Shown piece after piece: positions 59,901 to 64,000 of a DNA stretch of 64,000 nucleotides. Positions within the stretch are counted from its first letter, which is position 1. Each line of letters begins with the position of its first letter. This DNA comes from Sulfidibacter corallicola (GTDB taxonomy: Bacteria > Acidobacteriota > Holophagae > Acanthopleuribacterales > Acanthopleuribacteraceae), in assembly GCF_017498545.1 (NCBI RefSeq), contig NZ_CP071793.1, positions 9,852,256 to 9,916,255 on the forward strand, read 5' to 3'. Under the pieces are notes generated by a model that worked only from the letters and a program-made list of their open reading frames with translations, did not search any database and had not been told where the DNA came from. Both the position numbers and the translations under genes were made by a program.

Positions 59901-62900
59901 CTACGGGCCCACCGAGGCATCCGTCTGCGTGAGCAACCACTTCGCCGAACAGGGTCGAGCCTACGAGGAGGGCGTACCGCTGGGTCGCCCGATCGCCAAC
60001 ACGGAGCTGTGGGTTCTGGACGCGGCCTGGCAACCGGTGCCGCTCGGTGTCGAGGGCGAGATCGCCATCGCCGGCGTGGGCCTGGCGCGCAGCTACCTGT
60101 CCGCATCCCAGACCGCCGCCCGGTTCGTGCCGCATCCGCTCGAAGAGGGTCGCCGCATCTACCTGACCGGCGATCGCGGCCGTTGGAGCGAGGCCGGCGA
60201 GCTGATGTACCTGGGCCGTACCGACCACCAGGTCAGCCTGCGCGGCTTCCGCATCGAATGCGACGAGGTGCGCCACGCGCTGTTGCGCCACAGTCGCGTG
60301 CGCCAGGCGCACGTGATGATGCGGCGGGTGCGCGGCGAAGAAGCACTGGTGGCCTACATCGCCGGCGACGATCTTCCCAAGCCCCAGGCCTTGCGCGACT
60401 TTTTGGGACACCACCTGTTCTCCTACATGGTGCCCAGTTTCTTCGTGAACCTCGAGACCCTGCCGCTGACACCCAACGGAAAAATCGACATTCGCGCGCT
60501 GCCGGAGCCGAGCCGCGGCGGCATCGCCCCCGAGCGCGACGAGCCGCCGCGCGACGACCTCGAAAAAACCCTGCTGGGCATCTGGTGTGACTTGCTGGAC
60601 CTGGACGAGATCAGCATTCACGACAATTTTTTCGAATTGGGCGGGCACAGCCTGACGGCGGTGCGTCTCAAGGCCTGCCTGGTTTCGGAATGGAATTTGG
60701 ACCTGAGCGCGCGCGCCGTGTTCGAGCACCCCACCATCGCCGAGCTGGCCGCCCACATCGACCGACTCCAGATCGCCAACTACCGAGCCATTCCCCGGCG
60801 CGGCGAGGATCTGGGCGAAATTCCCACCTCCTACGCCCAGCGGCGGTTGTGGCTGCTGCACCAGATCGGCGACAGCGACCGGGCCTACCATCTCTCGGCC
60901 GCCTTCTGGATCGACGGCCCGCTGGATCCCGATGCGCTTTCGACGGCGCTCGAAGCGCTGGTCACGCGCCACCCCTCGCTGCGAACCACGTTCGTGGAAC
61001 ACGAGGGCGAGCCGGTTCAGCGCATTCTGCCGACGCCCGGTGGGTTCACACTGTACCGCACCGAACTGAAGGAGAAGAAGCCCACCGAACGCCAGGCCGC
61101 CGCGATCGGGCTGGCCCAGACCCACGATGCGGCCCCGTTCAACCTGGCCGAGGGGCCGCCGTTCCGTGCAATGCTGATTCAGGTCGCACCCGACCACTGG
61201 CTGCTGTCCCTGACCCTCCACCACCTGGTCGCCGACGGGTGGTCGGTCGCCATTCTGGTCCAGGAGTTGACCCATCTCTACGGCACCCAGGTGCGCGGCG
61301 CGACGTCGGATCTCCCGGCTCCGGAGCGCGACTACGCCGATTTCGCCCTGTGGCAACGCGACCGCATGCAGGACCCCGAGATGGCGGCACACCGGGACTA
61401 CTGGCACAAGCGGTTGCATCCGCTGCCGCCCGTGGTCACCCTGCCCGGCGATTTCACGCGAACCGCGGTACGCGGGTACCGGGCCGTGCTTCACGAGCAC
61501 CAGATCGGGCCCGAACTGATCGATCCACTCCGCAACCTGGCGGCCCGGTTCGATACGTCGCCCTTCACCCTCTGGCTCTCGCTGTTCGCCGTGGTGCTCT
61601 ACCGCCACACCGGTCAACGCGACCTGAGCCTGGGCACCATCACCGCCGGACGCGACCGCGCCGAGTTGGCGCCGATCGTCGGCATGTTCGTCAACACCCT
61701 GGTGCTGCGAATCGGCTTGGACCCGGACGCCAGCTTCCGCGATTTCTTCCAGCAGGTGCGTCAGCGGCTGCGATCGGATATGGATCACGCCGATTACCCG
61801 TTCGACCTGTTGGTGGAAGAGTTGGCGCCCCCGCGCGACCTGGCCCACAACCCGCTGTTCGACGTGCTGTTCGTCTACCAAAACAACGAAGCGCCGCCGA
61901 TGGACTTGGCCGGTGTGTCGTTGCGCCCCGCCGAGACCGCCGACTTCCACGCCAAGTTCGATCTCAGCGTGCAACTGGCGGACACCGAAGACGGCGGCCT
62001 GGTCATCCAACTGATGTACCGCGAGGACCTGTATCGCCCGGACCGCATCGCCCGCCTGGCCGCCCAGATGGAACAGGCCGCGCGCTCGATGCTGGCCGAC
62101 GACGAGGTGGCGGTGGGCCATTTGGAAGTCCTGCCACCGCAGGAACGAGACCTGGTGACGCGCCGCTTCGCCCAAGCCCCCAGCAAACCCTATCCGCTGC
62201 ATCGCACCGCGGCCGAATTGTTCCTGGAAAGTGCGGCGAAACACAATCGCGGGACCGCCGTGGTCGCCGGCGAGGAACGGCTCGGTTACGCCGACCTGGC
62301 GCGGGCCGTCAACCAATTGGGGTTCCGCCTGCGGGCGGCCGGCGCCGGTCCGGAGAGGGTGGTCGCCGTGGCCGTGCCGCGCTCCCGAATCGAGTGGATC
62401 CTGTCGCTGTTGGCGGTGCTGGAAACCGGCGCCGTCTACGTCTACCTGGATCCGGAAGCCCCGCTCCACTACCGGCGCCACATCGCCCAAAGCGCCCAAT
62501 GCCGCCTGCTGATCCATTGGGGCACCATGGCGGTCGACGGCCTGGAGCTGCCACGCGGATGCCGCACCCTCGACCTGGCCCACCCCGAACCCGAAGCCTG
62601 GGAGACCGCGACCGAAGCGCCACAAACCCAAGCCCAGGTCACCAACGCGGCCTACCTGATCTACACCTCCGGCTCGACCGGACAGCCCAAAGGCGTGACC
62701 GTGACCCATCGAGGTTTCGTCAACGCGACCCTCGCCAAAATCGATCGCTACGGCGTCGAGCCAGGCGACCGCCTCCTCCAATTCGCGGCGCCCTCGTTCG
62801 ATGTCAGCCTCTCCGAAATCTTCATGGCCCTGCTGAGTGGTGCGACCCTGGTCTTGATGGATCGCGAAGCGCTGGCGCCGCACCGCTTCCCGGACTTCGT

Positions 62901-64000
62901 CGCCGAGCGGCGCATCAGCGTCCTGACCCTCCCGCCCACCTACCTCCAATTGTTGGACAACCATCCCCTGCCCGGCTTGCGCGTCCTGGCTTCCAGCGGC
63001 GATCACGTTCACCGCGGCGACGCCGCCTTCTACAGTGGCAAAAAGCACTTTTTCAATGCCTACGGCCCGACCGAGACGTCGGTCTGCTCCCACCTCTACG
63101 AGGTACCGGTAGGTTTTGGCGCATCCCTGCCGATTCCCGTGGGACGACCGCTGGTCAACACCCTCACGCTGATTCTCGACGACACTGGTCAACCGGTGCC
63201 GATCGGCGTTCCCGGCGAAGTCTTCATCGGCGGCACCGGGCTGGGTCGCGGATATCACGCCGAACCGGCCCGCACGGCGGAGCGGTTCGTGCCCTACCCC
63301 CGTTCACTCGACGGCGGCGGCACCTCGCTCCAGGACCGGAACCTGTTCGCGGGGCAACGGCTCTACCGAACCGGCGACCGCGGGCGCTGGACCGAGGAAG
63401 GCATGCTCGAAATCCTCGGCCGCGACGACGACCAAGTCAAGATCCGCGGCTTCCGCGTTTCCTGCCAAGGCGTGACCGCCACCCTGCGCCGCCACCCCGG
63501 GGTCGCGGATGCGGTCGTGACGCCCTGGCGTGAGGCCGGCGGAGAAACGCGGCTGTTGGCTTTCGTGGTGTGGCATTCGCCCAAAGAAGAAGACATCGAA
63601 GTGCAGGTCCGCCACTACCTGGCCGAACAGCTCCCCGCCTATACGCTGCCCTCGCGCTTCATCGAGTTGCTTTCGCTTCCGCTGGGTCCCACCGGCAAGG
63701 TGGATATCGGCAAGCTGCCGGTCCCCTCCTCACCATCCCCGGAACGCGGGCAAAAGGTGGCGACACCACCCAGCGACCTGGTCGAGGCCAAACTCTCGCG
63801 CCTGTGGTGCGACCTGCTGGATTGCGCGCCGCCCATGTACGAAAGCCATTTCTTCGAATTGGGCGGACACAGCCTCAAGGCGGCCCTCCTGGTGGCGCGC
63901 CTGCGCCGCGACCTCCACGTGGATCTTCCCCTGCGCAGCGTGTTCCGGCACCCGACCTTCGGCGATCAACTGGCCCAGGTCCGCGCCGCGACCGGCCTGA
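44995..64000 (+). CDS. Giant non-ribosomal peptide synthetase, six C-A-T modules visible (partial, runs off right edge)
   Basis: A single frame without a stop covers at least 6335 codons. Six repeats of condensation (C), adenylation (A) and carrier (T) domains follow each other in the same frame. C domains all keep HHxxxDG (HHLIMDG, HHIAGDG, HHIAVDG, HHIIADG, HHVVVDG, HHLVADG), and all six T domains keep the phosphopantetheine serine (GGQSL, GGHSL, GGHSL, GGTSL, GGHSL, GGHSL). No epimerase, methyltransferase or thioesterase domain is in the window, so synthesis continues to the right. The chain begins with a C domain, as in lipopeptide starter enzymes or a subunit that receives an intermediate. 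Start TTG at 44995 has GAGG eight bases upstream and begins just before PLSPNQRDVWF; an ATG at 44899 is the alternative. The product is unknown. Confidence 0.95.
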   Translation, partial: MAPRSGHPLSPNQRDVWFDQLRYPDSTLYNQGGLIHIEGPLKPSVLRRSLKRQLRDHDCFQLGFRTTRSGQPRQAPMEPEKISLPVVDLADEGHFQEALHQRAQPLFDQPFDLAKPPLCRFMLFRESAQSHHLLVVFHHLIMDGYGIFLFVQRLFDTYRIMQRHQKLDLPKPPPFLGRKDGPRPDRAEKSEQFWHDRLKELPPPLQPHRRNMPAPAATQADLNAGIQEQTLPRFLLLRLEHVARIHRLGIFPMFLTAYSACLHHCFGGNRTPIGVSLLNRSGKNAKQTLGHFVDTSLVLPHLDVNQPFSACCAAIMRELRSVYRHHALPFAALAQMGAAMDRDRLFDASFSYETPGFPHSYGKLRLDYKALLTRQLQHPIHLSVRNYREDRDLPVYLEYQTHFMDAFAAREFASLFCKVLTQASEHPERTPARMLAEIRREDPRPAHWSGLDAPTLPPITTIPRLFQHRATEHPDHLALIAGEQSLTYGALFDRASRLAALIATHFGVRRGEVVPILTDHPETMLTAMFAVLQAGAAFLPLNPNDPPGRRRRVLQQCGAHLILCDGENQTRIAMESDLEPVRADRLPEQVPRAPIRAVSPDDAAYVIFTSGTTGRPKGVIVPHGAVVNLATQFLKADLADWPNPQNMAVMDAFFFDAAFHSLFGALLHGHTLHVIPREMAAHPDQVAGFLEKHQIDGINLAPRLLRALYAHADMTGKTLPRSFIDTGTEPLEHEDVTLVFDEPARAALRLTNYYGPTEACVEVTRFPMIAETLARLDEVPIGRPNGGIQVLILDEHMDWAPPGFAGEIYIGGPCLARGYLGSSALTAARFVPHPFRQGQRLYRTGDRGRWLEDGNLAFMGRIDLQLKLRGYRIEPAEIEYHLKRQPEVKRAVVGLHTQDREEPVLVAWLEAQGELDTHALRARLTRVLPHYMMPSHLVTLEALPETPGGAVDRAALPDPVEAGKDQREKRKGRTPRNDLERLLVRIWSHALDQPEIGIHDNFFALGGQSLTAARVLADLREEGLNPHFRDMFDYPTVASLAGYLRDHVGTPAPRMESAPVTESYPLSHGQERLWLLHQTEPHPAAYNMAGAILLEGPLDVAALGESISLLFQRHQVLRTAILAGGTEPRQVLLPVPENPLRLRDLRERSNPMDSARRAALREAMITFDLELSVPFHALLLQLSEETNVLVLNLHHIAGDGESLKVLMRDLAAGYTTQTENDNFALADPGVQYRDFAVWQRGGAKSAAWDAAAAFWSKHLGDPPEPLLLPLDRPRPPVRTAAGARLRRSLGNAAAVAIDSLARSGATTHFSVLVALTQAFLYRLCGQDDLCLGTLVSGRNHPDVGETVGFFVNTVVLRDHVCGTAPLSVRIARATATVTNAFEHGDYPFDLVVGGVSAPRDPSHHPLFDVLITLDTEDPPVPELPGILATPLELSPPLSKFDLSFEFHLNESGLALELAYNADLFDVPTIELLVARFDLMAQRWIERPETPLCRLDLLTEEEHRALHIPPLEPPMAGRDLISQFRERVRAEPELPALVFRERVTTQAELEKTASRICAALQQEHEVNPGDVVVLAAERDPRMIAAMLGVLQCGAAYCWLDRDQPAKRRAALLEASGARLWIGLPETMTPAGDPAGVTAVSVDVLIATGRSKTARQVPLAPDLPAYLIFTSGSTGDPKPLFIPHRAVGALVATTRDRLPGRSTTPVNLACSGALIFDATVHEIYLSLLMGHTLFLVPEEIAGEPHLLLTYLETHPIQMIGLTPTLLTALIDAGLGLRPLTMEHLILGGEPLSPEQVGRLRERPHAAAIGITNAYGPTEACVDATHYVLPPGPPEEGPVPIGTPLDHARVVLRDRDGNPVPPGFTGELCIGGVGLALGYQDMPAKTAHAFRPDPYLSGSRLYHSGDRARLRRDGNLMFLGRGDDQVKVRGYRIECGEVEAALKKLPAVQEALVLPRASQSAGTVLVAYLRVDGARAGGLRQELARLLPTYMLPAHMVLLESFPRTATGKLDRNALPDPHGAAATSAAQHEPPHDGLERVLADLWREVLGHTRIGRHDNFFELGGHSLSATRLATAIHRRLDTRPSARDIFEHPTIAALASYLCEREPTLFHAIPRQPEAPNYPVSHAQKRVWVARQMAGDSAAYNMPESYWLDGPLDRDALVTAFGELYRRHEVLRTTFTFVQNEVRQVIGEEEEPPFTLVDLRGSRDPDGAALRLAQGETRTPFDLEKEPPIRLMLIRVADHRHLLMVNLHHIAVDGWSARIFWQSLGEIYQAVLQKDPMPPGPPLQYRDYTAWQHELLSGSTLDSHRQYWRRHLAGDLPVLQFPTDAPRPALRTYQGAEQRIHLSAETTRGLHKLARSHATTPFAVLAATVFTLLYRYTGQRDLICGMTVAGRRHADLDRLIGLFLNTLPLRCQPEGRQPFVELLADVRDTLNDALEHQDYPIDLLIEDLGVRTDPSRSPLFDVLLVMQNQQDQGPNFPGISAESLPQPKGEAKFDLSFYFREDKGRMGMALEYNVELFDQERMQRLAGHFQRLINTAVRDPKTPLCRLPMLGNAERHRLLGGFNQTSVPFDNGYTLSEAFSACAALFPDRPALVFAGRTHGYGELDAVTNSVARALSQQQAVAPGDFVAVFTRRSDWTIIAILGVLKAGAAYLALDPGQPPARSAYMVRNAGCKLVLSDGTPLPADLLETNMRTVDLRTITAEPEHLPMKAPSTAPAYVIYTSGSTGKPKGVIVSHRSVMNLVAGLENEIYGHHRQHLHEALIAPFIFDASVQQIFGALLLCHTLHVIDEETRRDPSTLCAYLGRHHIGIFDVTPGMFRALLEHDFGNRRTDLRHITIGAEEVSTDLVATWLNRPNSGGVRFTNTYGPTEATVECLTHTLAPDESLQGSSIPIGLPMANTRVYLLDRDGDLVPTGVPGEICIAGEGLAMGYLNQPATTADAFRPNPFEAGERIYHTGDLGIRRPDGVIQFLGRRDDQVKIHGYRIECGEIEQALLRHPDIRGALVLAKAWTGTDTELAAYLLGPELPTSELREHLARFLPAYMIPRYLVFMERFPLNASDKIDRTALPDPLIHGRPSSAGAIAPRDPLESRLSDLWRKVLHIPEKAALGIHDNFFERGGHSLTATRLASGIHQVLSVALPLRVLFQAPTIAEQAAVIRKQERSAFEPIKPAPTAAHYPLSHAQKRLWLLHQIEKNPIAYNIPAFTLLKGDLDVSALRQAFFKLFQRHETLRTHFDMVDEEPRQFVHPSLPLPFSQLDLSDLHDPELVADGYARKEATTPFDLRQGPLMRIVLLTLGLRRHLLLVTMHHIIADGWSLGVWLKELVTYYEAARAGRFPRLRSLKIQYRDYAIWQNHRLAGGFFERQRAYWHKRLAPPMEPLEMPTAKPRPREPGFNGSKVHFQLDPPLLEGLHELAGRHGASLYMALVALVKVLLYRYTGQSEIRIGSPIAGRNHADLEHQIGFFANTLVLRDFLNGDDTFEQVLGSVRETTTEAYDHQDYPFDLLVEELATERDLSRSPLFDVLLVLQNNELEAEDPPGLTLKPFDVDATVAKFDLLFDFREGPTGLDITLEYNSDLFTRPGMFRLVSHLLELTKSLLSHPRRPIARLGMLTQLDRIQLMSTFCPDQQTFSQTESVIELFEGAASRMFRHTALVHGDTKWTYHQLNQAVNQWAHQLREVHRVKPGDVVGVLPNRDPWAVVAMLAVLKSGAIYLPIDPENPTTRRAAIIVDAGCTLLLIGSGQDLPELAMAPPAFAIERLPEASKINPQVVSVQEDPAYIVYTSGSTGSPKGVVGTHRCLYNLMQWQRTSHRTMREARTLQYAALGFDVAVQEMLFTLITGGELHLIDDEMRYDIDRLTHYIAQHEIESLTMPYSVLNLLLHETAELDKLASLRHVITSGEQPYLTKGIRRFLASQPEAQLHNQYGPSETHVVTSFTVNHESEIEGRIPLGRPVSNTRVYVMDRYGQVLPIGCYGELWIGGANVGLGYVNQPELTDRRFVARDDLPDTMLYRSGDIGRWNEDGHLEFVGREDEQVKLRGFRVESNEVRRAMKAHASIQAAAIAIWHNDHQEPVLAGYYVAEPAVSPEALRSFVARLLPSYMVPSHMIPLEKIPLTRNGKLDNAALPRPAALDRDLARPFQMPRDRLERELATVWAGILGRERISVDDHYFELGGTSLDGMRLVAAVQRNLGREMRLRDLFQAPTVRQLAERLRDHDTVTYSEIEPAPKSEYYPASHGQTRLWLLQRMDPESVSYSIPAFFRAVGPLDTEAFRKSIEALVARHEALRTTLHRVDHQIFQKVHNSMADVMRHIDLGGLEAAEAQREGAELARREVLSPFDLERGPLLRAVLVHLNPENHLILLNMHHVVVDGWSMRILIRELQVLYQAFREGRANPLSPLTIQYKDHTIWLERMLHGGDLIRQREFWLRKLSPPPPPLNLPLRSKRPSVARAEGALSEFRFDAELSEALHELARRERVSLFMLLQALVKVLLHRYSGQADIVTGSPIAGRLHPDLDQQVGFYVNLLVLRDTLDPDTSFRDLLRQVHDTTAEAFEYQIYPFDQLLDDLPGNRDPSRSPLFDVLVVLQDDINDAPELEGLNLSPYPHLTLVSRFDLTFNFAQDREGLRYDLEYKTSLFHAGMIDRFSAHLQTLARSVTRDPARRLATLELLPQQELQQLRGLQAQATDNQLFPHLARGFERTVSRDPEAPAIYCYGRMMRYGELNGYANGLAMELLKYDLSSREPVIAVLTELGELSTIAMLAVLKIGGVYLPLSQAIPSERAEMMLRDAGASLLITQTELLNMLFDQDPPCAVHLQDRLPKPVGPSPNRQIDPDQAAYLIFTSGSTGHPKGVVCTHRGLINTAVDQGRAFAVTPRDRLLKLADVSFDASLYESFIALLHGASLVYVDYDTFRDHAGFRTFLEEQRVSWAVLPPAYLRLLEKAPLPSLRILISAGEAAHPDDARHYAGELGFVNAYGPTEASVCVSNHFAEQGRAYEEGVPLGRPIANTELWVLDAAWQPVPLGVEGEIAIAGVGLARSYLSASQTAARFVPHPLEEGRRIYLTGDRGRWSEAGELMYLGRTDHQVSLRGFRIECDEVRHALLRHSRVRQAHVMMRRVRGEEALVAYIAGDDLPKPQALRDFLGHHLFSYMVPSFFVNLETLPLTPNGKIDIRALPEPSRGGIAPERDEPPRDDLEKTLLGIWCDLLDLDEISIHDNFFELGGHSLTAVRLKACLVSEWNLDLSARAVFEHPTIAELAAHIDRLQIANYRAIPRRGEDLGEIPTSYAQRRLWLLHQIGDSDRAYHLSAAFWIDGPLDPDALSTALEALVTRHPSLRTTFVEHEGEPVQRILPTPGGFTLYRTELKEKKPTERQAAAIGLAQTHDAAPFNLAEGPPFRAMLIQVAPDHWLLSLTLHHLVADGWSVAILVQELTHLYGTQVRGATSDLPAPERDYADFALWQRDRMQDPEMAAHRDYWHKRLHPLPPVVTLPGDFTRTAVRGYRAVLHEHQIGPELIDPLRNLAARFDTSPFTLWLSLFAVVLYRHTGQRDLSLGTITAGRDRAELAPIVGMFVNTLVLRIGLDPDASFRDFFQQVRQRLRSDMDHADYPFDLLVEELAPPRDLAHNPLFDVLFVYQNNEAPPMDLAGVSLRPAETADFHAKFDLSVQLADTEDGGLVIQLMYREDLYRPDRIARLAAQMEQAARSMLADDEVAVGHLEVLPPQERDLVTRRFAQAPSKPYPLHRTAAELFLESAAKHNRGTAVVAGEERLGYADLARAVNQLGFRLRAAGAGPERVVAVAVPRSRIEWILSLLAVLETGAVYVYLDPEAPLHYRRHIAQSAQCRLLIHWGTMAVDGLELPRGCRTLDLAHPEPEAWETATEAPQTQAQVTNAAYLIYTSGSTGQPKGVTVTHRGFVNATLAKIDRYGVEPGDRLLQFAAPSFDVSLSEIFMALLSGATLVLMDREALAPHRFPDFVAERRISVLTLPPTYLQLLDNHPLPGLRVLASSGDHVHRGDAAFYSGKKHFFNAYGPTETSVCSHLYEVPVGFGASLPIPVGRPLVNTLTLILDDTGQPVPIGVPGEVFIGGTGLGRGYHAEPARTAERFVPYPRSLDGGGTSLQDRNLFAGQRLYRTGDRGRWTEEGMLEILGRDDDQVKIRGFRVSCQGVTATLRRHPGVADAVVTPWREAGGETRLLAFVVWHSPKEEDIEVQVRHYLAEQLPAYTLPSRFIELLSLPLGPTGKVDIGKLPVPSSPSPERGQKVATPPSDLVEAKLSRLWCDLLDCAPPMYESHFFELGGHSLKAALLVARLRRDLHVDLPLRSVFRHPTFGDQLAQVRAATGL
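45022..48140 (+). other. NRPS module 1 (C1-A1-T1)
   Basis: C1 about 45022-46310 (HHLIMDG), A1 about 46375-47870 (TSGTTGRPKG), T1 about 47930-48140 (FFALGGQSL). By-eye specificity residues against GrsA: D-A-H-N-I-T-Y-V-E, no familiar match. The A10 motif, normally N-G-K-x-D, reads GGAVDR: the catalytic lysine is alanine (47842-47844), so A1 may be inactive. Confidence 0.8.
48141..51310 (+). other. NRPS module 2 (C2-A2-T2)
   Basis: C2 about 48180-49480 (HHIAGDG), A2 about 49540-51040 (TSGSTGDPKP, an unusual Pro where Gly is expected), T2 about 51085-51300 (FFELGGHSL). By-eye code D-A-H-G-I-G-A-V-D; no confident substrate. The A10 lysine is present (ATGKLDR). Confidence 0.8.
51311..54470 (+). 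other. NRPS module 3 (C3-A3-T3)
   Basis: C3 about 51340-52660 (HHIAVDG), A3 about 52720-54215 (TSGSTGKPKG), T3 about 54250-54460 (FFERGGHSL). By-eye code D-A-Q-D-I-I-T-V-E; the first four positions recall Gln-type codes (DAQD) but the rest does not. A10 is SDKIDR with lysine kept. Confidence 0.8.
54471..57640 (+). other. NRPS module 4 (C4-A4-T4)
   Basis: C4 about 54520-55840 (HHIIADG), A4 about 55890-57370 (TSGSTGSPKG; GPSETHVV instead of GPTE), T4 about 57415-57630 (YFELGGTSL). By-eye code D-V-Q-T-I-S-Q-V-V; DVQ..V-V recalls proline codes weakly. This A domain is a different sub-lineage from its neighbours. Confidence 0.8.
57641..60770 (+). other. NRPS module 5 (C5-A5-T5)
   Basis: C5 about 57690-58990 (HHVVVDG), A5 about 59060-60510 (TSGSTGHPKG), T5 about 60550-60760 (FFELGGHSL). 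By-eye code D-A-Y-V-I-A-A-V-C resembles hydrophobic/aromatic codes (GrsA Phe is D-A-W-T-I-A-A-I-C). Confidence 0.8.
60771..64000 (+). other. NRPS module 6 (C6-A6-T6)
   Basis: C6 about 60820-62140 (HHLVADG), A6 about 62200-63715 (TSGSTGQPKG), T6 about 63770-63980 (FFELGGHSL). By-eye code D-V-S-T-A-S-A-V-C shares S-T...A-V-C with tyrosine-type codes. The frame stays open after T6 to the window edge. Confidence 0.8.

Noticed and set aside
45154..63258. Very long open frames opposite the NRPS (45154-48336, 48472-54096, 54109-58251, 59422-63258) and a 2480-codon plus-strand frame at 45573-53015
   Set aside because: These are shadows of the high-GC NRPS frame. Their translations are Arg/Pro/Gly- or Gln/Val/His-rich without motifs, while the frame starting at 44995 shows every C, A and T motif in order without a stop.

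Overview
This window is high-GC bacterial chromosome. It carries core metabolic genes (pyruvate carboxylase, type III pantothenate kinase, 2-oxoglutarate dehydrogenase E1, class I ribonucleotide reductase), very large signalling proteins and a giant non-ribosomal peptide synthetase (NRPS), separated by long repeat-filled gene deserts. The gene mix (Reg_prop hybrid kinase, IPTL-CTERM protein, type III secretion chaperone, Ser/Thr kinase remnant, multimodular NRPS) suggests a large-genome predatory or host-associated bacterium. An acidobacterial lineage such as Acanthopleuribacteraceae is one guess. Nothing here, such as an rRNA gene, proves the taxonomy.

Layout. 1-314: start of a ParA-like ATPase (minus, runs off the left edge). 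315-1824: repeats only. 1825-9162 (plus): pyc, coaX, a hypothetical, a LiaF-like exported protein and a DUF374 acyltransferase. 9163-10439: repeats. 10440-12323 (plus): exported choice-of-anchor I / IPTL-CTERM protein, convergent across a terminator with sucA (12433-15708, minus), whose product carries an inserted cyclic-nucleotide-binding domain. 16037-26837 (minus): a beta-propeller protein, an SGNH hydrolase, a receiver-PATAN-DegV protein and a 1749-residue Reg_prop hybrid kinase. 26838-28485: tandem repeats. 28486-31515 (plus): kinase / M23 / class III aminotransferase fusion. 31869-32799 (minus): two AT-rich orphan genes. 33575-36720 (plus): a CesT-like type III secretion chaperone followed by a lysine-rich protein with a divergent nitrilase-type domain, probably its effector. 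36763-41790 (minus): a cobalamin riboswitch, acyl-CoA thioesterase, nrdA and nrdB. 41862-42509: truncated Ser/Thr kinase. 42510-44994: repeats. 44995 to the right edge (plus): one open NRPS frame with six C-A-T modules.

How the parts work together. The riboswitch-thioesterase-nrdA-nrdB block fits the known logic in which B12 shuts down a B12-independent ribonucleotide reductase, presumably because a B12-dependent enzyme exists elsewhere. The chaperone-effector pair implies a type III secretion apparatus outside the window. The sucA fusion would link TCA flux to cyclic nucleotide level, and the DegV fusion would link fatty-acid binding to phosphorelay signalling. Both of these are inferences from domain architecture.

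Intergenic DNA contains at least three dispersed repeat families: (1) a head-to-head multi-hairpin element with compensatory stem changes plus an associated 51-bp unit; (2) a GTCCACGAA / CACGAA family, including a 396-bp tandem duplication; (3) an ACCACGGAG-type family. Repeats touch genes at least twice: one supplies the stop codon of the SGNH hydrolase and one lies at the truncation point of the kinase remnant. No tRNA, rRNA, CRISPR array or intact transposase was seen.
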